A stretch of 64,000 nt of DNA from Aegilops tauschii subsp. strangulata. Lineage: Eukaryota > Streptophyta > Magnoliopsida > Poales > Poaceae. Under the pieces are notes generated by a model that saw only the letters and a program-made list of their open reading frames with translations, was not told where the DNA came from and searched no databases. The number at the start of each line of letters is the position of its first letter. Positions within the stretch are counted from its first letter, which is position 1. The stretch is taken from the NCBI RefSeq assembly GCF_002575655.3, contig NC_053037.3:501650544-501714543 (forward strand), written 5' to 3'. Below are positions 42,628-53,871 of this stretch, piece after piece. Position numbers and translations under genes: made by a program.

Positions 42628-45434
42628 TGTCGTGGTTTTGACACGGCAGATGTCCTTAGGGTGAGGACTTAGTCGCGAGGCCAACGCATCTATGTGGTAA
42701 CACAAGACGAGGATTTAGACAGCTTCGGGCCCCGGGAAACATCATCCGGTAATAACCCTACATGGTGTTTGAGGCTAGATCCCATTACGCTCATGAGGGA
42801 GTCGCAATAAACCGGCTCTCCTCTAATTGTGTCTAGCCCTAGAGCTAATTGATTGTTGCCCTCTCCCTTTTTGGGAAGCCCTGCCCCTCCTTATATATGT
42901 TGAAGGGGCGGTTTACATGGCTAATCCTAGTTGGATTAGGATTACTCTATTACAAGTGGAGTCCTAGTCTTGCTTCCTTTATAAGGAATATTCCTTGTGC
43001 TTTCCTCATAAACCGGCCCACACCATTAAACGTGAACCGGCCTTCTGGGCCTTGGGCCTCATGATCCATTTGACCCGCCCATCGGGTTACTAATGTACCG
43101 CCAAGATCGGGCGGGTTACCCGTGAACCGCCAAGCTCCGGGCGGGTTACTAGTGAGTCGTCCAGTGCAAACGGCGGTTGATGATAATTTGCCTCCAATTT
43201 GAAAGAAACCCGGGCTACCCAAGCTGTGACTTGCTCATACTCAATAAACAGCTCATGCTGACAGGTGCGGCCCGGTATGTTGATGTGGACCAGGCCGCAA
43301 GAGACGGACAACCTGTGCACGCTTTATTGGGTAATTCGCACGGTCCTGACGACTTGATGCGGACTGGACCGCGATATAAACCGGCATGGGTTATCCAATA
43401 GCTCAGCGATATAATAATCCCTTTTTGCAGTAGACAATTTGTCCTGCATTGGAAAACTTGCAAGCGAGAGTAATTGCTCTTTTTAAAGAAAGCAATACAT
43501 AATATGAAAATATAATGGATGAATTTCACCTGATATGTTAAGCCAGAAAATATCCATCGCGGAGTTGATGATCACCACGTTGAAACTGAAATCAATCACG
43601 GGCGAGTCGGCCATGCAAGCAGACGAATTAATCGGCCGCGGCATTAGTACAATGGTATAGACGAGCAAGTTGTCCTTCGCGTTGTAAACGAGCGCGGACA
43701 CATGAACCGGCAGTGAGGGCGGACGGGCGAGTCGTCCGTGGCGTTGTAAGGCGGTGCGGACGGGCGATTCAGCCGACATGTTGATGCAAATTGGACCACA
43801 ACACACTCGTCCGTGAAGCTGATGTTTGTGAACGACCCATGATATGTGCATAAAGCCCATTAGTTAACCTGGCACTTTGGATAGGCCGGACCGCAGGGCG
43901 GACAGTAACGACCACAGCATCAGAGGCGGCTCGAAGAGATGAATCGGTCACGGGATTGTAAGCCGGTGCGGACGGGCGAGTCGGCCACGGCGTTGTAAGC
44001 CGGTGCGGGAGTCCGTTGAGTAAGGACGACCACCTGTGCCGAATGATGTTGGCATGCCTCCATCTCCGCAGTATAATGCCACTTTGTAATGAATAATTCT
44101 CCTGCATATAAAACACAGCAGGGCAAAATAGTTTTGCTCGAATGAATTAATATGTGCTTAAAAATAAATAGGATAAATAGCACCTGATTCGCCCAGACGA
44201 CAGATGATCCTTAAGTCTTCACGGAGAGACAGCTTTTGAGGTTTTCTTTGAGACCCGACTCCGTATGATCCGTTTTCTTAATCTGGGAAATACCTTTCCG
44301 GCCCTGCCAGACATGTATTGTGTCTTAACGAGGCTTGAGACGTCTGGCGGCAGCTTAGAGATGTCTGGCAGGCCGAGGACGGAGGAGGCCATGACAAGAC
44401 CGGTGCGGCAGAGGTGACCCGCGATGCGCTTGGCGAAGACAGGCGCACGGGGCGCTGCGGCCGATGGCGGGTCGGCTCCTCGGCCCAACAGGGCCGGTGA
44501 CGCCGCAAACCATGACGGCGGCGGGATGATCCGGAAGTAGCTCAGAGGAAGCAGCTTGACGGAGGTGAGCATTAGTGACTATGGCCGGCTTGGCGGCGGT
44601 CCGCTGCAGATTCAGGGCCGGAGGAGGCAGGGCGATAAGGCGACGGCCTGCGGTTGAGAACCGTGTTTGAGATGGAAACGTGCTCCGCGACGAGTCGGCG
44701 AAGGCGCACGTCGGCTTGTCACTACCAAGGCAGCGCACGGGCCGATTGACCATCCTCTCTTTCTAAATCGTTGAAGTCGTTGACCCTTTGACCAAAATGT
44801 GCAAGCACTTGGGAGAGGAACCTGTCCATTGGGATGAAGTACTCCCGTCCCCGTCCCCGTTGATTTATTTGGTCAGTCCTTGACTTGTATATTTTTTTGG
44901 TATGCGGAGCACGAATCTGATTTTGATTCCATGCCGACCGTGTTGATGACTCAGACTTCTTGCTTCTGCAACTCCGGCTTTGTCAGATTGCAGCTTGTGC
45001 TCTTCACGTAATATATAGCAGATTTGACCCATGATTTGATGTGTAGACAGCAGCAATTTGCCTTGGCACATAGAATGATGATTGATGTATTGTACTCTGA
45101 ACTTTTGCAGCTGGCTGAGTGCGGCAGCGCTGATGTGGAAATTGCGTTGGGATTCATCACTTTGCGAGATATCTCACGAACACCCGTGAGTCGGAAACCA
45201 TACGATGGATCACCCATATCTGATGTACGCCGCTATGAAAGAAACTTTTTCCCTTTGATCTGTTTTATGCGGACACTGAAACTTTTTTAATCTCAACTTA
45301 TGAATTTGAAGTCGATGTAGATCCTTATGTGCCCGCTTTTTGTTATCTGACCAATTGCAATCTTCTCGAACCCTAGAAAAGCTCCCTCCAAGAACTCAAC
45401 ACCACTGTGTGCAGGCCCCAAGGTGGGCGCCAAC
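42628..45434 (-). repeat. tandem array unit 5: type B, with ~34-bp LTR deletion
   Basis: Period 2807 bp. The truncated LTR 42628-43165 is 538 bp because about 34 bp after GTGGTA are missing before ACACAAGACG (near 42700). Leader 43166-45434 is type B. The primer site at 45415-45432 has one change (GCCCCAAGGTGGGCGCCA). Confidence 0.8.
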
Positions 45435-47548
45435 TGTCGTGGTTTTGTCACGGCGATGTCCTTAGGGTGAGGACTTGGTCGCGAGGCCAACACATCTATG
45501 TGGTAGCTTGAGAGGGGTTGAGCGGAATCGAGAGACGCAACACAAGACGAGGATTTAGACAGCTTCGGGCCCCGGGAAACATCATCCGGTAATAACCCTA
45601 CATGCTGTCTGAGGCTAGATCTCATTACGCTCATGAGGGAGTCGCCATAAACCGGCTCTCCTCTAATTGTGTCTAGCCCTAGAGATTATTGATTGTTGCC
45701 CTCTCCCTTTTTATGGAGCCCTGCCCCTCCTTATATATGTTGAAGGGGTGGTTTACATGGCTAATCCTAGTTGGATTAGGATTACTCTATTACAAGTGGA
45801 GTCCTAGTCTTGCTTCCTTTGTAAGGGAATATTCCTTGTGCTTTCCTCATAAACCGGCCCACACCATTAAACGTGAACCGGCCTTCTGGGCCTTGGGCCT
45901 CATCATCCATTTGACGCGCCCATCGGGTTACTAATGAACCGCCAAGATCCGGAGGGTTACCCGTGAACCGCCAAGCTCCGGGCGGGTTACTAGTGAGTCG
46001 TCCAGTGCAAACGGCGGTTGATGATAATTTGCCTCCAATTTGAAAGAAAACCGGGCTACCCAAGCTGTGACTTGCTCATACTCAATAAACAGCTCATGCT
46101 GACAGGTGCGGCCCAGTATGTTGATGTGGACCAGGCCGCGAGAGACGGACAACCTGTGCACGCTTTATTGGGTAATTCGCACGGTCCTGACGACTTGATG
46201 CGGACTGGACGGCGATATAAACCGGCATGGGTTATCCAATAGCTCAGCGATATAATAATCCCTTTTTGCAGCAGACAATTTGTTCTGCATTGGAAAACTT
46301 GCAAGCGAGAGTAATTGCTCTTTTTAAAGAAAGCAATACATAATATGAAAATATAATGGATGAATTTCACCTGATATGTTAAGCCAGAAAATATCCATCG
46401 CGGAGTTGATGATCACCACGTTGAAACTGAAATGAATCACGGGCGAGTCGGCCATGCGAGCAGACGGATTAATCGGCCGCGGCATTTGTACAATGGTACA
46501 GACGAGCAAGTTGTCCTTCGCGTTGTAAACGAGCGCGGACACATGAACCGGCGGTGAGGGCGGACGGGCGAGTCGTCCGTGGCGTTGTAAGGCGGCGCGG
46601 ACGGGCAATTCAGCCGACATGTTGATGCAAATTGGACCGCAACACACTCGTCCGTGACGCTGATGTTTGTGAACGACCTATGATATGTGCATAAAGCCCA
46701 TTAGTTAACCTGGCACTTTGGATAGGCCGGACCACAGGGCGGACAGTAACGACCACAGCATCAGAGGCGGCTCGAAGAGATGAATCGGTCACGGCATTGT
46801 AAGCCGGTGCAGACGGGCGAGTCGGCCACGGCGTTGTAAGCCGGTGCGGGAGTCCGTTGAGTAAGGACGACCACCTGTGCCGAATGATGTTGGCACGCCT
46901 CCATCTCCGCAGTATAATGCCACTTTGTAATGAATAATTCTCCTGCATTTAAAACACAGCAGGACAAAGTAGTTCTGCTCGAATGAATTAATATGTGCTT
47001 AAAAATAAATAGGATAAATAGCACCTGATTCGCCCAGACGACAGACGATCCTTAAGTCTTCACGGCGAGACAGCTTTTCAGGTTTTCTTCGAGACCCGAC
47101 TCCGTATGATCCGTTTTCTTAATCTGGGAAATACCTTTCTGGCCCTGCCAGACATGTATTGTGTCTTAACGAGGCTTGAGACGTCTGGCGGCAGCTCAGA
47201 GATGTCTGGCAGGCCGAAGATGGAGGAGGCCATGACAAGACCGGTGCGGCAGAGGTGACCCGCGGTGCGCTTGGCGAAGACAGGCGCGCGGGGCGCTGCG
47301 GCCGATGGCGGGTCGGCTCCTCGGCCCAACAGGGCCGGTGACGCCGCAAACCATGACGGCGGCGGGACGATCCGGAAGCAGCTCAGACGAAGCAGCTTGA
47401 CGGCGGTGAGAATTAGTGACTATGGCCGGCTTGGCGGCGGTCCGCTGCAGATTCAGGGCCGGAGGAGGCAGGGCGATAAGGCGACGGCCTGCGGTTGAGA
47501 ACCGTGTTTGAGACGGAAACGTGCTCCGCAACGAGTCGGCGAAGGCGC

Positions 47549-48301
47549 TGTTGATAGTCAAATTTGGCAGATGAAAAATATGGATCGTGATGCTAATGTA
47601 CTAAGCTGAAGATTGTTTTTTAACTGAAGATATACACACGATGATGGAGTTGGGGAGGTAAGAGTACAGGAAGTTGAAGATTTAGACTCCAGTTTTGTTC
47701 ACGTACAATCACCATCAGGTATAACATGAAGACGGGGCTACGGTTGAGATATGCTTGACTATTTGGAGCACGGAGAGGAGCGGACGTTGCTGGTTATACT
47801 GTTTTTATTATCAAGGAAACCAGGTTCCTGTTCAAAATGTACAGATAAGGACCAAATCTTGTAAAACAGAGTTGTAACCAGATCGGTCTCCTGATCGATC
47901 AATGGATCAAAGTCCAGATCGCCCTATATATACGTAGGGTCAGAGGCCGGTAGAGGGACACACCCAACATCGACAAAAACAAGTATATTATTTCTACACA
48001 TAGTTTTTCTTTCTTTCGTTCGTTTTTCCCCTTCGACTTCTCTGTTCTTGCCTGCAAGTTCAGAGATCGCCGTGGCAGTAGGTCGATCCTACGCTGCTGC
48101 ACCCAGAAAACGGGACCTAGACGTCGCTTAGGTTCCGTTTGCCGTTGATCCGTTGAAGATTCGTCCAGAAGAATCAAGTTTTCTTTGATATCGGTAAGAA
48201 CAAGGCCGTTCTGTTCCTCGTACAACAAAAGACAGCAAAAGAAAAGACCAGCTAGATTGTTGATCTGTTGTGTTGCCGTGCAAACGATTTTGCCACCAAC
48301 A
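47549..48301 (+). mobile_element. 5' LTR (753 bp) of young gypsy element
   Basis: It starts TGTTGATAGTCAAATTTGGC and ends TGCCACCAACA. A TATA box, CTATATATAC, lies at 47924-47932, placing transcription start near 47955-47965 and giving a long R-U5. The pyrimidine-rich segment 48005-48055 follows the start. Only the LTR terminal bases and TATA box were used for the call. Confidence 0.9.
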
Positions 48302-48306
48302 CAATT

Positions 48307-48324
48307 TGGCGACTCCGCTGGGGA
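48307..48324 (+). other. primer-binding site of young gypsy element
   Basis: TGGCGACTCCGCTGGGGA begins 5 nt after the LTR end. Its complement ends in GGAGTCGCCA, which fits the 3' end of a plant tRNA-Arg (ACG anticodon) as I remember it. The site is firm; the tRNA identity is tentative. Confidence 0.65.
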
Positions 48325-48343
48325 ATCGAGTCAATCGGCTATC

Positions 48344-49075
48344 ATGTCTGACGACAAGACCGAACTCAACTCCGGCAACATCATCAAACCCACATTAGAT
48401 GAGTTGTCAGAAGAATATCGTCAGAAGTATGAGCATCGTTTGCAAGAATTTGAAGACGCTCAGCGCCGGCGCAAGCAAGAGTTTGAAGATACAATGCTTT
48501 CCTGCTTCCAGAAGACTCGCCAAGGTGTCATCATGAAGGGACCTGATCTGCCATCCATCACCGAAGCATCGAAGGTAGGACCGGTAAGTGAAATTACACA
48601 TGGTCTCAAGGAAGAGATGGCTATTATGATTGATCAATCAGTAGGTGCATCTGTTCATAATACGCATGAAAATTATGTTAGAAATCTAGACAGCATGATC
48701 GCTGGTCATGTTAAAAATCTGTTTGAAAAGATGCAAGTTAGTAACTCTGTGATGCCATCAGTGTCGTATTCTGACAGAGAAAGAGATAGGCAGCACTTAG
48801 CAACCGAGGCTTCAACTTCAAATAATAATGCTGTTAATATGCAGCACGGTGCTATACCTTTCGATTCATCGGCGCTCTTCACACCCCCTGGAGTACCACA
48901 ATATGGTTTGCCGATGAATTTGTATGCTAACCACAATAGTAGTGGTCCGGCTGTTAGTGTTTCACCAAGTGTTGCTAGATCAGGGCATGCATATGCACCT
49001 CCTGCATTTTCTTCGTCAGGTCCTACAGCTAGCCCTTACAACTCAGTTCCATCTACGATAAATAATCAAAGCTGA
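48344..49075 (+). CDS. gag: gag N-terminal part, 243 codons, apparently lacking capsid domain
   Basis: The ATG at 48344, 42 bp after the LTR, starts MSDDKTELNSGNIIKPTLDE. An upstream in-frame Met at 48185 lies inside the LTR and is not used. Residues ~22-50 are a charged helix likely to form a coiled coil (YEHRLQEFEDAQRRRKQEFE), then helical, then Ser/Pro/Asn-rich to the stop at 49073. Neither the Retrotrans_gag capsid fold nor a CCHC knuckle is visible, although related elements have both. The protease frame is open from 49062 and overlaps gag by 14 nt in the +1 frame. A deletion of the gag C-terminal half at this junction is the simplest reading. Confidence 0.7.
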   Translation: MSDDKTELNSGNIIKPTLDELSEEYRQKYEHRLQEFEDAQRRRKQEFEDTMLSCFQKTRQGVIMKGPDLPSITEASKVGPVSEITHGLKEEMAIMIDQSVGASVHNTHENYVRNLDSMIAGHVKNLFEKMQVSNSVMPSVSYSDRERDRQHLATEASTSNNNAVNMQHGAIPFDSSALFTPPGVPQYGLPMNLYANHNSSGPAVSVSPSVARSGHAYAPPAFSSSGPTASPYNSVPSTINNQS

Positions 49076-50315
49076 GGAACCAAGCTCAGTTACAGGTGAG
49101 AGACAACCAGGTTGCAAATTTGCAGGTGCCAACAATGGAGTACAGCGTACCACAACAACACATGAAAAGGATGAGGCTACAGGAACAACAAACAGTGCGG
49201 AAGCCACAATACCATCCATGAATAGTGATTCTGCTATAGTAAAAACTGGTCTGATTGCCTCCTGTGTTGATTCTGGAGCACCAAAAATATCAAATTGTGC
49301 CAACCTGAGCAACAGTTCAGAAATACAGAAGGTTGATAGGAATGTGCCTTTGCTGCCTAGGACAACGCCGCAACCACGTTGGTGCCCCAAGGGTCTTTCC
49401 AATTCACAAAAACGACGATTACAGAGGCTACGCATGGAGAAATTGAGGGAGGAGGAAGCCGAAAAATTGAGGGACAAGTTGTTCAATGAGTGGAAGCCTA
49501 TGGTTCCCGTCCGAAAGGAGTGGAGAGTAAAACAAGTCAATGTACCCGATCCAACGCCTACTGATGATGAAGATGATCTGCTGGATGATGAAGGGTCTCC
49601 GATGATTAAAAATGGCTCTCCAACTTGCGATGGTATGGATATTAATATGGTATTTGTATTGCCTTCAGAATTCCGGGCTGTGGAAGAAAGTGAAGCGGCA
49701 CAATTGTATCTTGGTCCCAAGGAAGCTATTTTTGAAAAGCCAGATGAATCAAGCCGTCATTTGAGGCCACTGTATGTTAAGGGGCATATTAATGGGAAAC
49801 CAATATCTAGAATGTTAGTTGATGGCGGAGCAGCTGTAAACTTTATGCCATACTCACTGTTTAAGAAATTGGGACGAGAGGACAGGGAGCTTATGAAGAC
49901 CAATTTGACACTTAATGGATTTGGGGGAGAGCCTACAGAAGCAAAAGGGGTTATCACTATGGAACTTACTATTGGAAGCAAGACCATACCTACGGCTTTC
50001 TTCGTCCCTGATAAGCAAGGTAATTATAGTGTCTTATTGGGTCGTGATTGGATACACGCAAACCGGTGTGTTCCTTCTACTTTGCACCAGTTTCTGATAC
50101 AGTGGGTCGATGATGATGTGGAAATTTTTCATGCGGATACGTCGACCTATATTGCTATGGCTGATGCTTCAGCTAATTGGCAACATGGTGATACCCAATG
50201 TTTGTCAGGGCTAGATCTTTCAGATTTTGATTTTCTTAGTGTAACCAAAGATGGGTTTGTACCCGTAGTTGTAAAGCCGGTTGTTGCAGCTCGGCTCGAG
50301 AATATGATGTTATAG
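49062..50315 (+). CDS. retropepsin-like protease ORF of young gypsy element
   Basis: Open frame from 49062, first Met at 49218 (365 codons from there). The N-terminal part has the linker typical of Tat-type polyproteins, RWCPKGLSNSQKRRLQRLRM, and an acidic patch (DDEDDLLDDE). The retropepsin begins at RPLYVKGHINGKPISRMLVD with active site MLVDGGAAVNFMPYSLF (Asp ~202 counted from 49218) and ends near YSVLLGRDWIHAN. It ends in a single TAG at 50313-50315, immediately followed by ATG in the same frame as pol, so protease and pol form one frame broken by one amber codon. Confidence 0.8.
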   Translation: MIKAEEPSSVTGERQPGCKFAGANNGVQRTTTTHEKDEATGTTNSAEATIPSMNSDSAIVKTGLIASCVDSGAPKISNCANLSNSSEIQKVDRNVPLLPRTTPQPRWCPKGLSNSQKRRLQRLRMEKLREEEAEKLRDKLFNEWKPMVPVRKEWRVKQVNVPDPTPTDDEDDLLDDEGSPMIKNGSPTCDGMDINMVFVLPSEFRAVEESEAAQLYLGPKEAIFEKPDESSRHLRPLYVKGHINGKPISRMLVDGGAAVNFMPYSLFKKLGREDRELMKTNLTLNGFGGEPTEAKGVITMELTIGSKTIPTAFFVPDKQGNYSVLLGRDWIHANRCVPSTLHQFLIQWVDDDVEIFHADTSTYIAMADASANWQHGDTQCLSGLDLSDFDFLSVTKDGFVPVVVKPVVAARLENMML

Positions 50316-53300
50316 ATGGGTAAAGAAGATAACTTAGATTGGTTACAAAAACGTGTGGAACAATATCGGTCTGATAAGAACGATATTTGTGAGGCTATTG
50401 ATGATTTTGATGAAGTGCAAAAGTTAGGACAAGGTTTTTCGTCGGCTGATCCATTAGAAGAGATTGATATAGGTGATGGTACTATTCCTAGGCCGACTTT
50501 TATTAATAGGAATATGACACCCGATTACAAGGTGAAAGTGATCGAGTTACTTAAACAATATGTTGATTGCTTCGCTTGGGAGTATCATGAAATGCCGGGT
50601 CTTAGCCGAGAGCTAGTAGAGCATCGGTTGCCTATTAAATCTGGATTTAGGCCTCACAAACAGCCACCTAGAAAGTTTAATCCTAGTATGTATGATGGTA
50701 TTAAAGAAGAAATAGGGAGATTATTGAAACCTGGTTTTATAAGGCCTTGTAGGTATGCTGAATGGATTTCTAACATTGTCCCGGTTGAGAAGAAAAATAC
50801 TGGTAAGTTGAGAATATGTATCGACTTCAGCGATTTAAATAGGGCTACACCTAAAGATGAATATCCTATGCCTATAGCCGACATGTTAATTAATGATGCT
50901 TCAGGACATAGAATTATTAGTTTCTTAGATGGTAATGCTGGTTACAATCAAATTTTTATGGCCGAAGAGGATACTTCTAAAACGGCCTTTAGGTGTCCCG
51001 GTTTTGTTGGTTTATTCGAATGGGTTGTTATGACATTTGGTCTGAAGAATGCCGGCGCGACATATCAAAGAGCTATGAACCTAATCTTTCATGATTTACT
51101 TGGTATAGTAGTAGAAATATATATTGATGATATAGTTGTCAAATCGGATAGTGTGGATCATCATTTAGCCGATTTACGCTTAGCCTTTGAGAGAATGCGT
51201 CGGTATGGTTTAAAGATGAACCCACTTAAATGTGCTTTTGGTGTGTCGGCTGGTAAATTTCTAGGATTTATAGTACATGAGAGAGGCATTGAGATAGATC
51301 CTAGTAAAATAGAAGCTATTAAGAAAATAGAGGCGCCGCAATGTAAGAGGGACATGCAGAAATTTTTAGGCAAAGTTAACTATTTGAGAAGGTTCATATC
51401 TAACTTGTCTGGAAAGGTTAGTGCATTTACACCTATACTTCGGTTGAAGAGGGAAAATGAATTTACTTGGGGGGCAGAGCAACAACATGCATTTGATGAG
51501 ATCAAAAATTATTTGTCTACGCCTTCAGTGTTGAGGGCACCTAAAGCCGGAACACCGTTTCGGATGTATGTTGCTACGGAAGATAATGTTATTGGTGCTA
51601 TCCTAACACAAAAAATTGATGAAAAGGAGTATGTGATAACATATTTGAGCCGACGTCTATTGGAAACAGAACAAAGGTATGTGTTTATTGAGAAGTTATG
51701 TTTATCCTTATATCATGCTTGCACAAGATTGAGACACTATTTGCTATCTAGTACTTGTGAAATAGCATGCCAGACCGATGTTATCAAATATATGCTACAA
51801 AGACCGATTTTGAGTGGCAGAATCGGTAAGTGGGCATACGCATTGATAGAATATGATTTGGCTTATAAGTCTTTAAAATCCATGAAAGGCCAAATTGTAG
51901 CTAACGTTATTGTTGATCATCGGGTTAGTGATGAAAATGATATAGAGGTCGGCTATATTGAGATATATCCATGGGAATTATATTTTGATGGCTCGGCTTG
52001 TAGAGAAGGACAAGGTGTTGGTCTTGTTTTGGTCTCACCAAGGGGTGCTGTTTTTGAAACATCAGTACGCTTAGAATATTTGTGTACCAATAACCAGGCT
52101 GAGTATGAAGCTCTTTTGTTAGGTTTGCAAATTTTAGAATCCATGGGTGTGAGGAGTGTACGAGCTTTTGGTGATTCACTATTAGTCGTACAGCAAATTC
52201 GTGGGAATTATCAATGCTTTGATGGGTTACTAAATAACTATTTGGAGAAGTGTTTGGAAATCATAGCAGTCCTGGATGATTTTGCCATTAGCCATATATC
52301 TAGAGAAGAGAATGTTAAAGCTAATGATCTAGCACAGCAAGCATCAGGTTATCAAGTTAGTAGAGGAAAATTATATGTCCTGGGACAGCCGGTGTTACAG
52401 TGTGCTGAAATTTCTATGGCTGAACCTAATGATTGGAGAAGACTCATAATTAGATATTTAGAAGATCCTGGCCAATCAGTAGACAGAAAGGTTCGACGCC
52501 AAGCATTGAAATATACATTATTAGATGGTGAATTATATCGCCGGACACCAGAAGGATTGCTTTTAAAATGCCTAGGTCCAGACCAGTCCAAAGTTGCTAT
52601 GGGTGAAGTACATGAGGGGATGTGTGGTACACATCAGTCGGCTCATAAGATGAAGTGGTTGTTAAGAAGAGCTGGGTTTTATTGGCCGACTATGTTAGAA
52701 GATAGTTTTAGATACTATAAAGGGTGTGATTCATGCCAAAAATTTGGGGATATACAGTTAGCACCTGCTTCTATGTTGCATCCTATAATTAAGCCATGGC
52801 CGTTTCGTGGATGGGGTTTGGATTTTATTGGCCAAATACACCCTAAGTCATCCAAAGGTCACCGTTTTGTTTTGGTTGCTACTGATTATTTTACAAAGTG
52901 GACAAAGGCTGTTCCTCTTAAAAATATGACTCATAAGGAGGTTATTAAATTTATTTTAGAGCATATTGTTTATCGATTCGGCATACCACAAACTTTAACC
53001 ACAGATCAAGGTTCATCTTTTATATCGCATCAAGTACGCGAATTTGCCGAATCACTTAAGATCAAGCTCTTGAATTCATCACCATATTATGCTCAGGCCA
53101 ATGGTCAGGCCGAGTCCAGTAACAAGATTTTGATTAAGCTTATCAAAAAGAAAATAGAGGAACATCCAAAAAAGTGGCATGAGGTGTTGCATGAAGCATT
53201 ATGGGCTCACCGAATATCTCAACATGGTGCTACGAAAGTGACACCGTTTGAATTAGTATATGGGCAAGAGGCCGTTTTACCTATTGAGGTAAATCTGGAC

Positions 53301-53786
53301 GCACTTAGGTTGGCCAAACAAAATGATTTGTCGGCCGTAGATTATCATAACCTCATGATGGATAGAATAGATGAAGTGTCAGATGAGAGGATGAAAGCTT
53401 TAAGAGAGATTGAGAGAGATAAATTGAGAGTAGCCAAGGCTTATAATAAGAAAGTAAAAGAAAAATCGTTTCAGATTGGGGACTTGGTTTGGAAAATGAT
53501 TTTGCCTGTTGGGTCCAAAGATAATAGGTTTGGAAAGTGGTCACCAAATTGGGAAGGACCATATAAAATTTTAGAAGTCGTCCCTGGAAATTCCTATTTA
53601 GTGCAAGGTTTGCAAGGAGAAAAATTGCCCAGAGCTCTTAATGGGAAGTACTTGAAAAAAATATTATCCAAGCGTTTGGCAAGATGCCTGAATGATAGTA
53701 TTATGCGGCCGGTGCATAATTACCATCGTCCTGAGGAAAATGAATTCAAATGGCCGATGCTAGTCATCGCCCAAAGTCAGAGCTAA
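50316..53786 (+). CDS. pol: pol: reverse transcriptase, two RNase H domains, integrase (1156 codons)
   Basis: Copies the element RNA and integrates the cDNA. Residues ~100-330 are the reverse transcriptase, with RICIDFSDLNRATPKDEYPM, the FLDGNAGYNQI segment and the catalytic YIDDIVV (YIDD 269-272). Residues ~405-540 are the gypsy RNase H (FRMYVATEDNVIGAILTQ). Residues ~550-690 are a second, archaeal-like RNase H (ELYFDGSACREGQGVG, NNQAEYEALLLGL, GDSLLVVQQI). Integrase has an H-H-C-C zinc region ~766-810 (CDSCQKFG), a catalytic core with GLDFIG (~833), TTDQGSSF (~895) and the Glu in AESSNK (~932), and a C-terminal GPYKI region. No chromodomain is seen. The frame is intact; its start ATG directly follows the TAG ending the protease. 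Confidence 0.92.
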   Translation: MGKEDNLDWLQKRVEQYRSDKNDICEAIDDFDEVQKLGQGFSSADPLEEIDIGDGTIPRPTFINRNMTPDYKVKVIELLKQYVDCFAWEYHEMPGLSRELVEHRLPIKSGFRPHKQPPRKFNPSMYDGIKEEIGRLLKPGFIRPCRYAEWISNIVPVEKKNTGKLRICIDFSDLNRATPKDEYPMPIADMLINDASGHRIISFLDGNAGYNQIFMAEEDTSKTAFRCPGFVGLFEWVVMTFGLKNAGATYQRAMNLIFHDLLGIVVEIYIDDIVVKSDSVDHHLADLRLAFERMRRYGLKMNPLKCAFGVSAGKFLGFIVHERGIEIDPSKIEAIKKIEAPQCKRDMQKFLGKVNYLRRFISNLSGKVSAFTPILRLKRENEFTWGAEQQHAFDEIKNYLSTPSVLRAPKAGTPFRMYVATEDNVIGAILTQKIDEKEYVITYLSRRLLETEQRYVFIEKLCLSLYHACTRLRHYLLSSTCEIACQTDVIKYMLQRPILSGRIGKWAYALIEYDLAYKSLKSMKGQIVANVIVDHRVSDENDIEVGYIEIYPWELYFDGSACREGQGVGLVLVSPRGAVFETSVRLEYLCTNNQAEYEALLLGLQILESMGVRSVRAFGDSLLVVQQIRGNYQCFDGLLNNYLEKCLEIIAVLDDFAISHISREENVKANDLAQQASGYQVSRGKLYVLGQPVLQCAEISMAEPNDWRRLIIRYLEDPGQSVDRKVRRQALKYTLLDGELYRRTPEGLLLKCLGPDQSKVAMGEVHEGMCGTHQSAHKMKWLLRRAGFYWPTMLEDSFRYYKGCDSCQKFGDIQLAPASMLHPIIKPWPFRGWGLDFIGQIHPKSSKGHRFVLVATDYFTKWTKAVPLKNMTHKEVIKFILEHIVYRFGIPQTLTTDQGSSFISHQVREFAESLKIKLLNSSPYYAQANGQAESSNKILIKLIKKKIEEHPKKWHEVLHEALWAHRISQHGATKVTPFELVYGQEAVLPIEVNLDALRLAKQNDLSAVDYHNLMMDRIDEVSDERMKALREIERDKLRVAKAYNKKVKEKSFQIGDLVWKMILPVGSKDNRFGKWSPNWEGPYKILEVVPGNSYLVQGLQGEKLPRALNGKYLKKILSKRLARCLNDSIMRPVHNYHRPEENEFKWPMLVIAQSQS

Positions 53787-53871
53787 ATGATTAACGTGTT
53801 GATTAATGATTATGATGCGAGGTACAAATGATTTTTGGTAAGCAAGCTTTACCAAAAAACAGGGGGGCATG
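53787..53871 (+). other. pol 3' end to polypurine tract of young gypsy element
   Basis: A short non-coding stretch ending in AAAAAACAGGGGGGCATG (53854-53871), the polypurine tract directly before the 3' LTR at 53872. Confidence 0.75.
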
